From GCA-2733415 sp965178655 (GTDB taxonomy: Bacteria; Bacteroidota; Bacteroidia; Flavobacteriales; Flavobacteriaceae), in assembly GCA_965178655.1 (NCBI GenBank), contig OZ238266.1, positions 1,550,001-1,614,000 on the forward strand: a stretch of DNA of 64,000 nucleotides, in the 5' to 3' direction. Made by a program: the position numbers and the translations under genes. The notes beneath the pieces are model-generated. The model ran no database searches, had not been told where the DNA came from, and saw nothing but the letters and a program-made list of their open reading frames with translations. This document shows positions 42,332 to 50,990 of this stretch, one piece after another. Position 1 is the stretch's first letter, and each line of letters starts with the position of its first letter.

Positions 42332-44311
42332 TTAAAAGTCTTCCTCTCCAGGGACTTCGTTATCTACTGTGAACTTTAAGGGAACGTCAGAGCCTTTTGC
42401 TGAAACACGAACATAGCCTTGCATTTCTTGGTGTAATGCAGAGCAGAAATCGGTACAATAAAATGGCCAAACCCCCACTTGTTTAGGTTCCCAGGTAAAT
42501 GTCGTTGTTCTACCAGGCATAATTAAAAGTTCCGAAGTATTAGCTCCAATCATTGAAATGCCATGTGGCACATCATAATCTTGTTCTAGATTTGTTACGT
42601 GAAAGAAAACTTTGTCACCAACTTTAACACCTTCAATATTATCAGGAGAGAAGTGAGAACGAATCATCGACATGTAAATGTGTACTTCGTTACCTTTTCT
42701 AACAACAGTAGTTTCTGCTTCACTCTTAACAGCGTAAGGGTGTTTGTTGTCTTCTAAGCGGAATATCTTTTTAGAATTTGCAGCAACTTTTTCAGCAGCA
42801 ATACCTGCAGCGTAGTGTGGTTCTCCGATGGTAGGGAAATCCAATAGCAATTCCATTTTGTCTCCAGAAATATCAAATAATTGCGCTGACTGACAAACTT
42901 CAGGTCCTGTTGGTAAGTAACGGTCTTTTGTAATTTTATTCATGGCAACTAAGTATTTGTCGTCAGGAGTTCTAGAGTTTCCTCCAGGAATCATAAGGTG
43001 TCCTACAGAGTAGTATACTGGGTGACGGTCAATTACTTTAAGGTCTTTAATATTCCATTTTACAACCTCTGACGATATAAAGAATGTGGTATATCCATTA
43101 CCTCTAGTATCAAATTCAGTATGTAAAGGTCCTAAACCAGGTTGCTCTAAAGTACCGTAGTTAATTGCATCAAAGTTTAAAATTGGAATTCCATAACTTT
43201 CTCCATCAAACGCTTCGTTAGCAATTGCTTCTTCCATTTTAGTAAATGAGTGAATGGTCATTGCAGCAGCTAATTTACCATTACCAATAATGTATTCTCC
43301 TGTAGGGTCTACGTCACAACCATGTGGTGATTTTGGAGTAGGTAAAAAGAAAACAGCTCCAGGAACATCTTCAGGGTTAACAACAAGTACTTCTTTTTTC
43401 ATTACTGTTGTGGCCATGTGTGTTGCATCATCCCAAGTATTGTGGGCATAGTTTGCAGGTTCTTTTTTACCCCCACCATTAGCCACATATTCTTCAATTT
43501 TTTTCCAGTTAATTGCGGCAATAAAATCTTTATCATTTTGAGAAGAGTTTACCTCCATTAGGGTGTTTGCTTCCTCTGTGTTATATGTAGAGAAGAAGAA
43601 CCATCCGTGTGATTTCCCTCTACCAGGGTGTGATAAATCAAAGTTAAATCCTGGCATTCTTAATTGAAACTCAATATTCATGTGTCCGTGGTCAGGATCA
43701 ATTTTTAAGAATGATAAGGTCCCTTTAAAGTTTCCTTTGTACTCATCAATAGGCATATCACGTTGTGGAACAGGAACAGCAAAACGAGTTCCGGCAACAA
43801 CATATTCAGAGTTTTCGGTAACAAATGATGAAGAGTGGTTTCCGGCAGAATTAGGGATTTCAATAATCTCTTCTGTTTCAAAGGTTTCCAGACTTATACG
43901 TGCAATACGTGGGGTGTTGTTTTCGTTAATGAAAACCCATCGCCCATCAACTTCTCCATTGGTTTGTGAAATATCTGGGTGGTGTGAATCTCCCCAGGGT
44001 ACAAGACCGTGTGAGGTCATTAACATTGGTTTTGTTTCCTCACTATATCCGTATCCTTTTTCAGGGTCTTGTGAGAATACTGGAATAACTCTAAACAATC
44101 GTCCAGACGGTAATCCATACACGGATAATTGTCCGCTAAAACCTCCAGAAATAAAGGCATAATGAGAATCGTGCTCTCCAGGAGCTACATACACTTTTTC
44201 TGCAGCATTACCGGTAAGTATTCCGTTGTTGTTACTTTTTTCAGCAGGCCCTCCGCAACTCACTAAAGAAGCGATTGCAATGGCTGCAATTGATTTGATA
44301 ATTAGTTTCAT
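42332..44311 (-). CDS. nosZ: Nitrous oxide reductase NosZ, Sec-exported, lipoprotein-type signal
   Basis: A 659-residue periplasmic copper enzyme that reduces N2O to N2. The N-terminal beta-propeller holds the CuZ His residues (for example in 'PKSPHGCDVDP' and 'GPLHTEFDTRG'). The C-terminal cupredoxin has the CuA motif 'FYCTDFCSALHQEMQGYV'. The signal 'IASLVSCGG' contains a lipobox and no twin-arginine motif, which agrees with clade II (Sec-dependent) NosZ and suggests a membrane-tethered form. It follows the cytochrome gene by five bases. Maturation genes follow on the same strand after a terminator. Confidence 0.97.
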   Translation of the reverse strand: MKLIIKSIAAIAIASLVSCGGPAEKSNNNGILTGNAAEKVYVAPGEHDSHYAFISGGFSGQLSVYGLPSGRLFRVIPVFSQDPEKGYGYSEETKPMLMTSHGLVPWGDSHHPDISQTNGEVDGRWVFINENNTPRIARISLETFETEEIIEIPNSAGNHSSSFVTENSEYVVAGTRFAVPVPQRDMPIDEYKGNFKGTLSFLKIDPDHGHMNIEFQLRMPGFNFDLSHPGRGKSHGWFFFSTYNTEEANTLMEVNSSQNDKDFIAAINWKKIEEYVANGGGKKEPANYAHNTWDDATHMATTVMKKEVLVVNPEDVPGAVFFLPTPKSPHGCDVDPTGEYIIGNGKLAAAMTIHSFTKMEEAIANEAFDGESYGIPILNFDAINYGTLEQPGLGPLHTEFDTRGNGYTTFFISSEVVKWNIKDLKVIDRHPVYYSVGHLMIPGGNSRTPDDKYLVAMNKITKDRYLPTGPEVCQSAQLFDISGDKMELLLDFPTIGEPHYAAGIAAEKVAANSKKIFRLEDNKHPYAVKSEAETTVVRKGNEVHIYMSMIRSHFSPDNIEGVKVGDKVFFHVTNLEQDYDVPHGISMIGANTSELLIMPGRTTTFTWEPKQVGVWPFYCTDFCSALHQEMQGYVRVSAKGSDVPLKFTVDNEVPGEEDF

Positions 44312-44316
44312 AGTAT

Positions 44317-44823
44317 TTAGTTTAATTGTCTTAAAAATTCTAATATGGCACGTGCCTCATCAGTAGTTAAATTTTGGTTTGCCATAGGAGCACTATATTC
44401 TTTTAGTAGTGCTTTAGCAGTAGGGTTTTTTGCCAACATCTCTTCAGGATTTAGCATCATGTTCATAATCCATTCAGGAGAGCGTCGTTTAGTAACACCT
44501 TTCATCTCAGGTCCGATATATCGTTTTTTAGTTTTATGACAAGCGGTACATTTAGATCTATACACTTCTTTTCCTTTTTCAACTAAAGCAGCATCAATAG
44601 TCTCTAAGGTCAATGTTTTAATAGGGCCAATTCCTTTGTCGTTTAGGTCAATTGTAATACTGGCTTTTGCTTCAGTTTTTTTAGTTTCTTTTTTTTCTGC
44701 TGGTTTTCTGGCAGCACGTTCCTTTCGAGCGGTAGGAGTTGCTTCTTCTTTTTTAGCATCGCCTCCACAGCTGGAAAACAATAGTGCAGCTAAGGCAAAT
44801 AGTGCTAGGTTTTTTAAGTTCAT
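44317..44823 (-). CDS. c-type cytochrome lipoprotein, probable electron donor to NosZ
   Basis: A 168-residue lipoprotein (signal ends 'LLFSSCGG'). A Lys/Glu/Ala-rich linker (about 25-55) leads to one cytochrome c domain with heme site 'CTACH' and a likely distal Met in 'YSAPMANQNLT'. The linker would let the heme domain reach NosZ from the membrane. It is five bases upstream of nosZ and 15 bases downstream of the fasciclin gene. Acting as NosZ electron donor is inferred from position. Confidence 0.93.
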   Translation of the reverse strand: MNLKNLALFALAALLFSSCGGDAKKEEATPTARKERAARKPAEKKETKKTEAKASITIDLNDKGIGPIKTLTLETIDAALVEKGKEVYRSKCTACHKTKKRYIGPEMKGVTKRRSPEWIMNMMLNPEEMLAKNPTAKALLKEYSAPMANQNLTTDEARAILEFLRQLN

Positions 44824-44838
44824 ACGTTTTGGTTTTAA

Positions 44839-45408
44839 TTAATTAGTGGGTACTAGAACATCTGAAATTACATGAATCCATCCGTTACTAACCTTTACAG
44901 TTTTTAGAATTTTAGTTCCTCCAACATATAAGCCGTCTTCTTTTTTAACAACATCTAGGTAGTTTCCAGAGGCCATATATAACTTTCGGCCTTTTTTAGC
45001 TTCTTTCCTTAGTTGTTTTTCTGGGTAATTTGCAGGTGCAACATGGTTTACAAGAACATAGCCAAGTTTGGCTTTGTTTTCAGGTTTTAAAAGACTTTCT
45101 ACAGTTCCTTCAGGAAGTTTGTCGAATGCTGCATTTACAGGAGCAAAAATTGTTAAAGGCCCGGCATTTACTACGGCATCTTCAACACCAGCAGCCTTAA
45201 TGGCAACGACTAAAGTTTTAAAATCATCAAGTGATTTTGCTACCTGTAGCGCATTAGCATCTGATACACCATCAGCGACAGCTGCTTGTCCTTTATGCAC
45301 TGTTTTTGTCACAGTTTCAGTTGTAGACGGTTCTGTTTTTGTAGTTTTATTGCAAGCGGTAAATGACATTACAATAGCGGTTAATAATAGAATAAATTTT
45401 GTGTTCAT
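44839..45408 (-). CDS. Fasciclin (FAS1)-domain lipoprotein, first gene of the nosZ operon
   Basis: A 189-residue lipoprotein (signal ends 'VMSFTACNKT'). One FAS1 domain fills the mature part; H1 and H2 regions are seen as 'GPLTIFAPVNAAFDKLPEGTVESLL' and 'YVLVNHVAPANYP' (in part), with 'SNGWIHVISDVLVP' at the end. FAS1 domains mediate adhesion or protein contacts. Leading the nosZ transcript, this one may organise the NosZ-cytochrome assembly at the envelope; that is inference only. Confidence 0.92.
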   Translation of the reverse strand: MNTKFILLLTAIVMSFTACNKTTKTEPSTTETVTKTVHKGQAAVADGVSDANALQVAKSLDDFKTLVVAIKAAGVEDAVVNAGPLTIFAPVNAAFDKLPEGTVESLLKPENKAKLGYVLVNHVAPANYPEKQLRKEAKKGRKLYMASGNYLDVVKKEDGLYVGGTKILKTVKVSNGWIHVISDVLVPTN

Positions 45409-45432
45409 GATCAGTTATATTTTAATTATGAA

Positions 45433-45440
45433 CAAAATTA
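45433..45440 (-). promoter_or_regulatory. Putative -7 element of the nosZ operon
   Basis: TAATTTTG on the minus strand matches TAnnTTTG; start predicted near 45426, about 18 bases before the fasciclin ATG. No TTG -33 element was seen; a CRP/FNR-type palindrome sits at that region instead. Confidence 0.6.
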
Positions 45441-45462
45441 AGGCAAGTATTTAGGTTTTTTC

Positions 45463-45476
45463 ATGATAAAAATCAT
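45463..45476. promoter_or_regulatory. FNR-type palindrome (ATGAT-N4-ATCAT) before the nosZ operon
   Basis: ATGAT-AAAA-ATCAT is a perfect palindrome containing the FNR core TGAT-N4-ATCA. Its centre (45469.5) is about 43 bp upstream of the predicted start, close to the -41.5 class II activator position. It suggests control by an oxygen- or NO-sensing CRP/FNR protein. Confidence 0.65.
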
Positions 45477-45478
45477 AA

Positions 45479-45498
45479 AAAAGACAAACTAGTCTTTT
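45479..45498. repeat. Second palindrome upstream of the nosZ operon
   Basis: AAAAGAC (45479-45485) and GTCTTTT (45492-45498) with a 6-base spacer, adjacent to the FNR-type site. It may be a second regulator site; no consensus is recognised. Confidence 0.35.
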
Positions 45499-45579
45499 AT
45501 TGTAAAAAGAGAGCGAACAAAACTAATAAGGATAAATTAGCATAAAAAAAACACGCTAAATTATATAAAAAATAATGCG

Positions 45580-45740
45580 TTGTTTTTCTGAATTGTTGTA
45601 TTTTTGACCCGATTTTATTAGGGAGGTTCTAAAAAAATAATTTAACTTTTTTAGTTAACCGAACTAATCCCGCTTTTTTTAGCGGGATATTGATTTAAGA
45701 TATCGATTTTAATCGGTCGATTTCTTATAATAAATTAAGG
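45580..45740 (+). ncRNA. Possible structured leader of odhA or small RNA
   Basis: A -33/-7 pair (TTG, 16-base spacer, TATTTTTG) predicts a start near 45613. The transcript can form TAACT-N5-AGTTA, ATCCCGCT-N6-AGCGGGAT (45667-45688), and an AAGA.ATCGA/TCGAT.TCTT stem. An upstream GGGA-xx-GTTC segment (45621 on) can pair with GAAC-xx-UCCC (45661-45671), competing with the GC stem. The class is unknown; it may be a leader or a separate RNA. Confidence 0.4.
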
Positions 45741-45881
45741 GTTCTGCCTTGAGGTTTGACCCCGTTATTTGCAGGCGTAATAAACTGCACGAATACATAA
45801 AAAAACACAACAGTTTGTACATGTATAACATTGATAAACAAAGGTTTTTTTTGTAAATTAAAAAGAGACAAGCGAAACATA

Positions 45882-48611
45882 ATGGACAAGTATTCCTTTT
45901 TAAACGCAGCACATACAGCACACTTTGCGGCTCTGTATGATCAGTATTTAGTAAATCCAGATAGTGTAGAACCAAGTTGGAGAGCATTTTTTCAAGGTTA
46001 TGATTTTGGTACAGAAACATTTACTGAAGATGCGCAAATAGCAACAATCCCTGAAAATGTATTAAAAGAGTTTCAGGTAGTAAAATTAATAGATGGCTAT
46101 AGAACACGTGGTCACTTGTTTACCAAAACAAACCCTGTTCGTAATAGACGACAATATAAACCAACCCTTGCATTAGAGAACTTTGGATTATCAAAATCTG
46201 ATTTATCTGAAACATTTGATGCAGGATCTATTCTTGGTTTAGGCAAAACAAGCCTGTCAGAAATTATTAAACATTTAGAAGCTATTTACTGCGATTCAAC
46301 AGGTGTTGAGTACATGTATATCAGAAATCCAGAAGAAATTAAATGGATTCAAAACTGGCTAAATGTTAATGATAATTCTCCAAAATTTTCTGGAGAAGAA
46401 AAGAAAAACATCCTTAAAAAATTAAATCAAGCAGTTTCTTTTGAAACTTTTATGCACTCAAAATATGTAGGGCAAAAACGTTTTTCAGTAGAAGGTAATG
46501 AAACTTTAATACCCGGGTTAAATCACTTAATGGAAACCGCAACAAACAAAGGCGTTAGTCAGTTTGTAGTTGGAATGGCACACCGTGGCCGATTAAATGT
46601 ATTGGCCAATATTTTTGGAAAATCTGCAGAAAACATTTTCTCAGAATTTGATAGTAAAGAATATGCAGAAGACGAACTTTTTGATGGAGATGTAAAATAC
46701 CATATGGGTTGGACATCTTACCAAGAAGCCGATTCAGGAAAAATGGTTCGTATGGATTTGGCTCCAAACCCATCACACCTAGAAACAGTAAATACTGTTG
46801 TAGAAGGAATTTGTAGAGCAAAAATAGATAATGAACTAAAAGGTAATGAAAAAGAAATATTACCTATACTAATTCACGGAGATGCTGCAATAGCCGGACA
46901 AGGTGTTGTGTATGAAACCATACAAATGGCACAGCTTGACGGATATAAAGTAGGTGGAACAATACATGTGGTTGTTAACAATCAAGTAGGGTTTACCACT
47001 AACTATTTAGATGCACGTTCAAGTACGTATTGTACAGATATCGGAAAAGTAACCCTATCTCCAGTATTGCATGTAAATGCAGACGATGTAGAGGCAGTAT
47101 GCCACGCATTTAGTTTTGCATTGGCGTTTAGAACACAGTTTGGTAGAGATGTGTTTATTGACTTGTTAGGATTCCGTAAATACGGACATAATGAAGGAGA
47201 TGAACCGCGATTTACACAACCAAAACTATATAAATCAATTGCAAAGCACGCCAATCAGCGTGATATTTATGCAGAGAGATTATTAGCAGAAGGTATTATT
47301 GAGCAAGGCTATGTAAAACAACTTGAAAAAGAGTATAAAGACTCTTTAGAAATAGGATTAGAAGCCTCTAGAAAAAAAGATAAAACCATTGTTACCGAAA
47401 TAATGGCAGCAGACTGGAAAGACTATACACTAGGTAAACTAGAAGATATTCAAGCGCCAGTTGATACTACATATAACAAAGAAAAATTAGATAAACTTGC
47501 CGAAGGTATTACAAAGTTACCATCAGATAAAAAGTTTATCCGAAAAATAGAACGCATTATAGCCGATAGAAATAAACGTTATTTTGAAACCGATACCCTT
47601 GATTGGGCTATGGGAGAACTATTGGCATACGGAACCCTAATGGAAGAAGGTTACAATGTGCGTATTTCTGGGCAAGATGTAGAGCGAGGAACATTCTCTC
47701 ACCGTCATGCTATTGTAAAAACAGAAGAAGTAGAAGAGATTAACCTGCATAATACATTAGGATTAAAAGGTAATTTTGATATCTATAACTCACTATTATC
47801 AGAATACGGAGTTGTTGGTTTTGATTATGGATACGCTATGGCAAGTCCAAAAACACTAACCATTTGGGAAGCACAATTCGGAGATTTTAGTAATGGTGCA
47901 CAGATTATGTTAGACCAATATATTTCTGCAGCAGAGTCTAAATGGAAAGTGCAAAACGGACTGGTAATGTTATTACCTCACGGATATGAATTTCAAGGTT
48001 CTGAACACTCTTCAGCACGTATGGAACGCTATCTGCAATTGTGCTCTAACTATAATATGATTGTAGCAGATTGTACTACACCAGCAAATATATATCACCT
48101 ATTAAGGCGACAAATGAAATGGAATTTCAGAAAGCCACTAATAGTGTTTACGCCAAAAAGTTTATTGCGTAACCCGTTAGCAGTTTCTACTAAAGACGAA
48201 CTATTAAATGGTCGTTTTCAAGAAGTTATAGATGATGCTACAGTAAATAAAAACAACGTAAAATCATTGGTATTCTGTACGGGTAAGTTTTACTATGATT
48301 TATTAGAAGAACGTACCGCAAACGGAAGAGAAGATGTTGCCCTAGTGCGTATAGAACAATTGTTCCCTCTACCGCAAAAAGAGTTAGATGCCATTATTGC
48401 AAGCTACCCTAATGTAACCGATTACGTATGGGCACAAGAAGAGCCTAAAAACATGGGTGCTTACGGATATATGCTAATGAATTTTGAATCGGTAAAATTC
48501 CGTTGTGCATCAAGAAACGTGCATAGTGCTCCGGCAGCAGGAAGCTCAACGCGTTCTAAAGCAAGACACAAAAAAGTAATACAGAGTGTATTTAATACAC
48601 CAAAACAATAA
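45882..48611 (+). CDS. odhA: 2-oxoglutarate dehydrogenase E1 component
   Basis: A 909-residue thiamine-diphosphate enzyme of the TCA cycle (sucA). Start at ATG 45882 ('MDKYSFLNAAHTAHFAALYDQY'), chosen because the N-terminus then matches the family's E2-binding motif. The longer TTG-start form adds 17 residues of basic sequence. Family features: 'NPDSVEPSWRAFFQGY', 'SKYVGQKRFSVEGNETLIPGL' (in part), ThDP signature 'GDAAIAGQGVVYETIQMA' region and C-terminal transketolase-like half. It is followed 31 bases later by the E2 gene odhB. Confidence 0.97.
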   Translation: MDKYSFLNAAHTAHFAALYDQYLVNPDSVEPSWRAFFQGYDFGTETFTEDAQIATIPENVLKEFQVVKLIDGYRTRGHLFTKTNPVRNRRQYKPTLALENFGLSKSDLSETFDAGSILGLGKTSLSEIIKHLEAIYCDSTGVEYMYIRNPEEIKWIQNWLNVNDNSPKFSGEEKKNILKKLNQAVSFETFMHSKYVGQKRFSVEGNETLIPGLNHLMETATNKGVSQFVVGMAHRGRLNVLANIFGKSAENIFSEFDSKEYAEDELFDGDVKYHMGWTSYQEADSGKMVRMDLAPNPSHLETVNTVVEGICRAKIDNELKGNEKEILPILIHGDAAIAGQGVVYETIQMAQLDGYKVGGTIHVVVNNQVGFTTNYLDARSSTYCTDIGKVTLSPVLHVNADDVEAVCHAFSFALAFRTQFGRDVFIDLLGFRKYGHNEGDEPRFTQPKLYKSIAKHANQRDIYAERLLAEGIIEQGYVKQLEKEYKDSLEIGLEASRKKDKTIVTEIMAADWKDYTLGKLEDIQAPVDTTYNKEKLDKLAEGITKLPSDKKFIRKIERIIADRNKRYFETDTLDWAMGELLAYGTLMEEGYNVRISGQDVERGTFSHRHAIVKTEEVEEINLHNTLGLKGNFDIYNSLLSEYGVVGFDYGYAMASPKTLTIWEAQFGDFSNGAQIMLDQYISAAESKWKVQNGLVMLLPHGYEFQGSEHSSARMERYLQLCSNYNMIVADCTTPANIYHLLRRQMKWNFRKPLIVFTPKSLLRNPLAVSTKDELLNGRFQEVIDDATVNKNNVKSLVFCTGKFYYDLLEERTANGREDVALVRIEQLFPLPQKELDAIIASYPNVTDYVWAQEEPKNMGAYGYMLMNFESVKFRCASRNVHSAPAAGSSTRSKARHKKVIQSVFNTPKQ

Positions 48612-48642
48612 TAAATAAAAACAGACTAAACATTATATAGTT

Positions 48643-49851
48643 ATGATTTTAGAAATGAAAGTACCTTCACCAGGTGAATCAATTACAGAAGTAGAAATTG
48701 CAGAATGGCTAGTAGAAGACGGCGATTATGTTGAAAAAGACCAAGCAATTGCTGAAGTAGATTCCGACAAAGCAACCCTAGAATTACCTGCAGAAATGAG
48801 TGGTATTATTTCCCTAAAAGCAGAAGAAGGCGATGCCGTTGCCGTAGGTGAGGTAGTATGTTTAATAGATACAAGCGCCAAAGCTCCAGAAGGTAATAAG
48901 CCAGCTGAAGCAGCACCAAAAGCTGTAGAGAAGCCAGCAGCAACACCTGCGCCATCAGCTCCTAAAACAAGCTATGCTACAGGAACACCATCTCCAGCAG
49001 CTAAGAAAATCTTAGATGAAAAAGGAATGGACGCTACTGCAGTAACTGGTACCGGACGCGATGGTAGAGTAACCAAAGAAGATGCTGTAAAAGCAGTACC
49101 AGCAATGGGAACACCAACAGGAGGTTCTCGTGGTACTGGGCGTAAAAAAATGTCTATGTTACGCCGTAAGGTTGCAGAGCGTTTGGTAGAAGCAAAAAAT
49201 ACTACCGCAATGTTAACTACTTTTAACGAAGTAGATATGCAACCAATATTTAACTTACGTAGCGAATATAAAGAAACGTTTAAGACCAAACACGGTGTTG
49301 GATTAGGATTTATGTCATTCTTTTCAAAAGCAGTTGTAAGAGCATTAGAATTATACCCTGATGTTAACTCTATGATTGATGGTAAAGAAATGATTACCTA
49401 TGATTACTGCGACATTTCTATTGCTGTTTCTGGACCAAAAGGATTGATGGTACCCGTAATGCGTAACGCCGAAATGTTAACCTTTAGAGGTATAGAAGCC
49501 GAAATAAAACGATTGGCTATTAGAGCAAGAGACGGACAAATTACAGTTGATGATATGACAGGAGGAACCTTTACCATTTCTAACGGAGGGGTATTTGGAT
49601 CTATGATGTCTACACCAATTATTAACCCACCACAGTCTGGTATTTTAGGAATGCACAATATTATTAACCGCCCAGTTGTTGTAGATGGCGAAATTGTAGC
49701 ACGACCAATGATGTACCTTGCATTATCTTACGACCATAGAATTATTGATGGTAAAGAATCTGTAGGCTTTTTAGTAGCAATTAAAGAAGCATTAGAAAAC
49801 CCGGTAGAACTATTGATGGATAACGATGTTAAAAAAGCATTAGAACTTTAA
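48643..49851 (+). CDS. odhB: Dihydrolipoyllysine-residue succinyltransferase (E2 of 2-oxoglutarate dehydrogenase)
   Basis: A 402-residue E2 core. One N-terminal lipoyl domain (lipoylated Lys in 'DSDKATLELP'), an Ala/Pro-rich linker, a peripheral subunit-binding domain ('ATGTPSPAAKKILDEKGMDA' region), and the catalytic domain with the 'DHRIIDG' motif. It transfers the succinyl group to CoA. Directly downstream of odhA; the E3 gene is not in the window. Confidence 0.97.
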   Translation: MILEMKVPSPGESITEVEIAEWLVEDGDYVEKDQAIAEVDSDKATLELPAEMSGIISLKAEEGDAVAVGEVVCLIDTSAKAPEGNKPAEAAPKAVEKPAATPAPSAPKTSYATGTPSPAAKKILDEKGMDATAVTGTGRDGRVTKEDAVKAVPAMGTPTGGSRGTGRKKMSMLRRKVAERLVEAKNTTAMLTTFNEVDMQPIFNLRSEYKETFKTKHGVGLGFMSFFSKAVVRALELYPDVNSMIDGKEMITYDYCDISIAVSGPKGLMVPVMRNAEMLTFRGIEAEIKRLAIRARDGQITVDDMTGGTFTISNGGVFGSMMSTPIINPPQSGILGMHNIINRPVVVDGEIVARPMMYLALSYDHRIIDGKESVGFLVAIKEALENPVELLMDNDVKKALEL

Positions 49852-49874
49852 TATTTAAACACTTAGTTTATAAG

Positions 49875-49900
49875 AAAGCCCTTGAGAAATCAAGGGCTTT
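49875..49900 (+). terminator. Terminator after odhB
   Basis: AAAGCCCTTGA (49875-49885), GAAA tetraloop, TCAAGGGCTTT (49890-49900), followed by T residues. Confidence 0.9.
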
Positions 49901-50199
49901 TATTGTTGTAGGGTTTTTATTTCGTTTTCATATTCCGTTTGCTCTGGTGGGTAGTCCATTTTCACTCTTCTAATTATTTCTTCTCGATTATGAGCCCATT
50001 CAGGGTATTCAGTCCACTTTTTCTCATTTTTGAAATATATAACATTGAGCATTTTTCCAACAAGAATTTCTCTACTTATTTCAATTTTTTCCCATTCGTT
50101 ATTTATCTTCTCTTCATAATAGATTGAATCTCTTCCTAAAGGTCGGGTTCTCCATTTTCGTTTATTTTCTTTGATTTTACAGAGTTGGAATCGAATCAA
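49900..50199 (-). pseudogene. C-terminal remnant of an unknown gene
   Basis: An open frame of 99 codons with protein-like composition (charged, Trp-containing, 'WTEYPEWAHNREEIIRR') but no ATG or ribosome site at its 5' end; it opens only from a TTG and the sole internal Met lies deep inside. Its 5' edge meets the plus-strand remnant ending at 50280. It therefore looks like the truncated C-terminal half of a gene. No family is recognised. Confidence 0.45.
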
Positions 50200-50280
50200 A
50201 AACCAAAAAAAGATAGGTTCTATAGAATAGGTGTTGGTTTTCCAGAATTAGTATATTTAGGAGGAGGAATACGGTTTTAA
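50155..50280 (+). pseudogene. Possible C-terminal remnant of an outer-membrane beta-barrel gene
   Basis: The plus-strand frame ending with TAA at 50278-50280 reads '...DRFYRIGVGFPELVYLGGGIRF'. The alternating hydrophobic pattern and the terminal Phe are typical of the last strands of a Bacteroidota outer-membrane protein. There is no start codon or upstream domain; the frame runs into the antisense remnant. It is probably the tail of a deleted gene. The upstream boundary is approximate. Confidence 0.35.
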
Positions 50281-50292
50281 TTTTTTGTCAAT

Positions 50293-50967
50293 TTAATTAC
50301 ATTTCGTGTTATAATATTCTACTATCTCAATAAGTCTTTTTTTCTTAAAATCATCATTGTCAATTTTGTTAATCAATTCGGTGCAATCTAAGAAGTATCT
50401 CTTTGCTGTTTTCTTAAAACTCTTAAAGATATTTACAAAGAACTCATTGCTAGCTATTTTTTCATCCTCTCTTTTTATGTACATATTTACGTATTCATAC
50501 GAATAATTATTCCCCCAATTTCCTGTATGCGTATTGAAAGTACTATTATTGACTCGAGATATAGCTTCATAAACTATAACCTTACCCTCTGCTAAAACCT
50601 TTAGTAGTTGTATCTTTTTTTTAGAGGTATAAACAGTAGCGTATTTTTCAACTTTTTTATCATTTTTAGTAATTGTAAATGAGGAAAAATCTTCTTTCTT
50701 ATATTTTTTATTTTCTCCTTTTTTAGTCTTTTTATAAAAAACCTTATTTGTTTTGCTTCCAAGACCTGCCATTCCTTTGGTGGCACTCTCAAACTTAAGC
50801 CATCCATTTAGTGTATCTCCACTATGGAGAACTAAATCGCCTTTATGCCATTTATTCGAAAATGTTCCATTTTTGCCAAAACTAATTTGAGAATAAGTGT
50901 TGTTTGAAAAAAACACTAGTAGCCCTGTTGTTAACAAAGTTTTGATTCCAATTTTCATTCTGTGCAT
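50293..50967 (-). CDS. Secreted protein of unknown function
   Basis: A 224-residue protein with a signal peptide ('KTLLTTGLLVFFSNNTYSQ'), a region 'KGDLVLHSGDTLNGWLKF' resembling the start of a small beta-rich domain seen in several Bacteroidota secreted proteins, a Lys-rich middle and a helical C-terminus. ATG 50967 and 50958 are both possible; the second also keeps the signal peptide. It lies left of repeat copy 1, whose end is 24 bases upstream of it. Function unknown. Confidence 0.7.
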   Translation of the reverse strand: MHRMKIGIKTLLTTGLLVFFSNNTYSQISFGKNGTFSNKWHKGDLVLHSGDTLNGWLKFESATKGMAGLGSKTNKVFYKKTKKGENKKYKKEDFSSFTITKNDKKVEKYATVYTSKKKIQLLKVLAEGKVIVYEAISRVNNSTFNTHTGNWGNNYSYEYVNMYIKREDEKIASNEFFVNIFKSFKKTAKRYFLDCTELINKIDNDDFKKKRLIEIVEYYNTKCN

Positions 50968-50990
50968 TTTTTAGGTTTAATTACTTATAT

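Larger units (their letters stand above)
45409..45881. other. 473-base divergent regulatory region between the nosZ operon and odhA
   Basis: No protein gene is supported. The left part holds the nosZ promoter and two palindromes. The right part holds a plus-strand promoter candidate (TTG 45580-45582, TATTTTTG 45599-45606) and a chain of stems up to 45730. The last 150 bases before odhA are AT-rich with no clear signal apart from the AAAGAGA-like ribosome-binding sequence near 45862. Confidence 0.6.

Noticed and set aside
45667..45688. Rho-independent terminator
   Set aside because: The T-run is in the loop; no T-tract follows the stem on either strand.
45709..46020. 103-codon minus-strand frame across the odhA start
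   Set aside because: It covers the 5' end of odhA in antisense, is rich in Leu/Tyr/Cys without domain pattern, and has no promoter.
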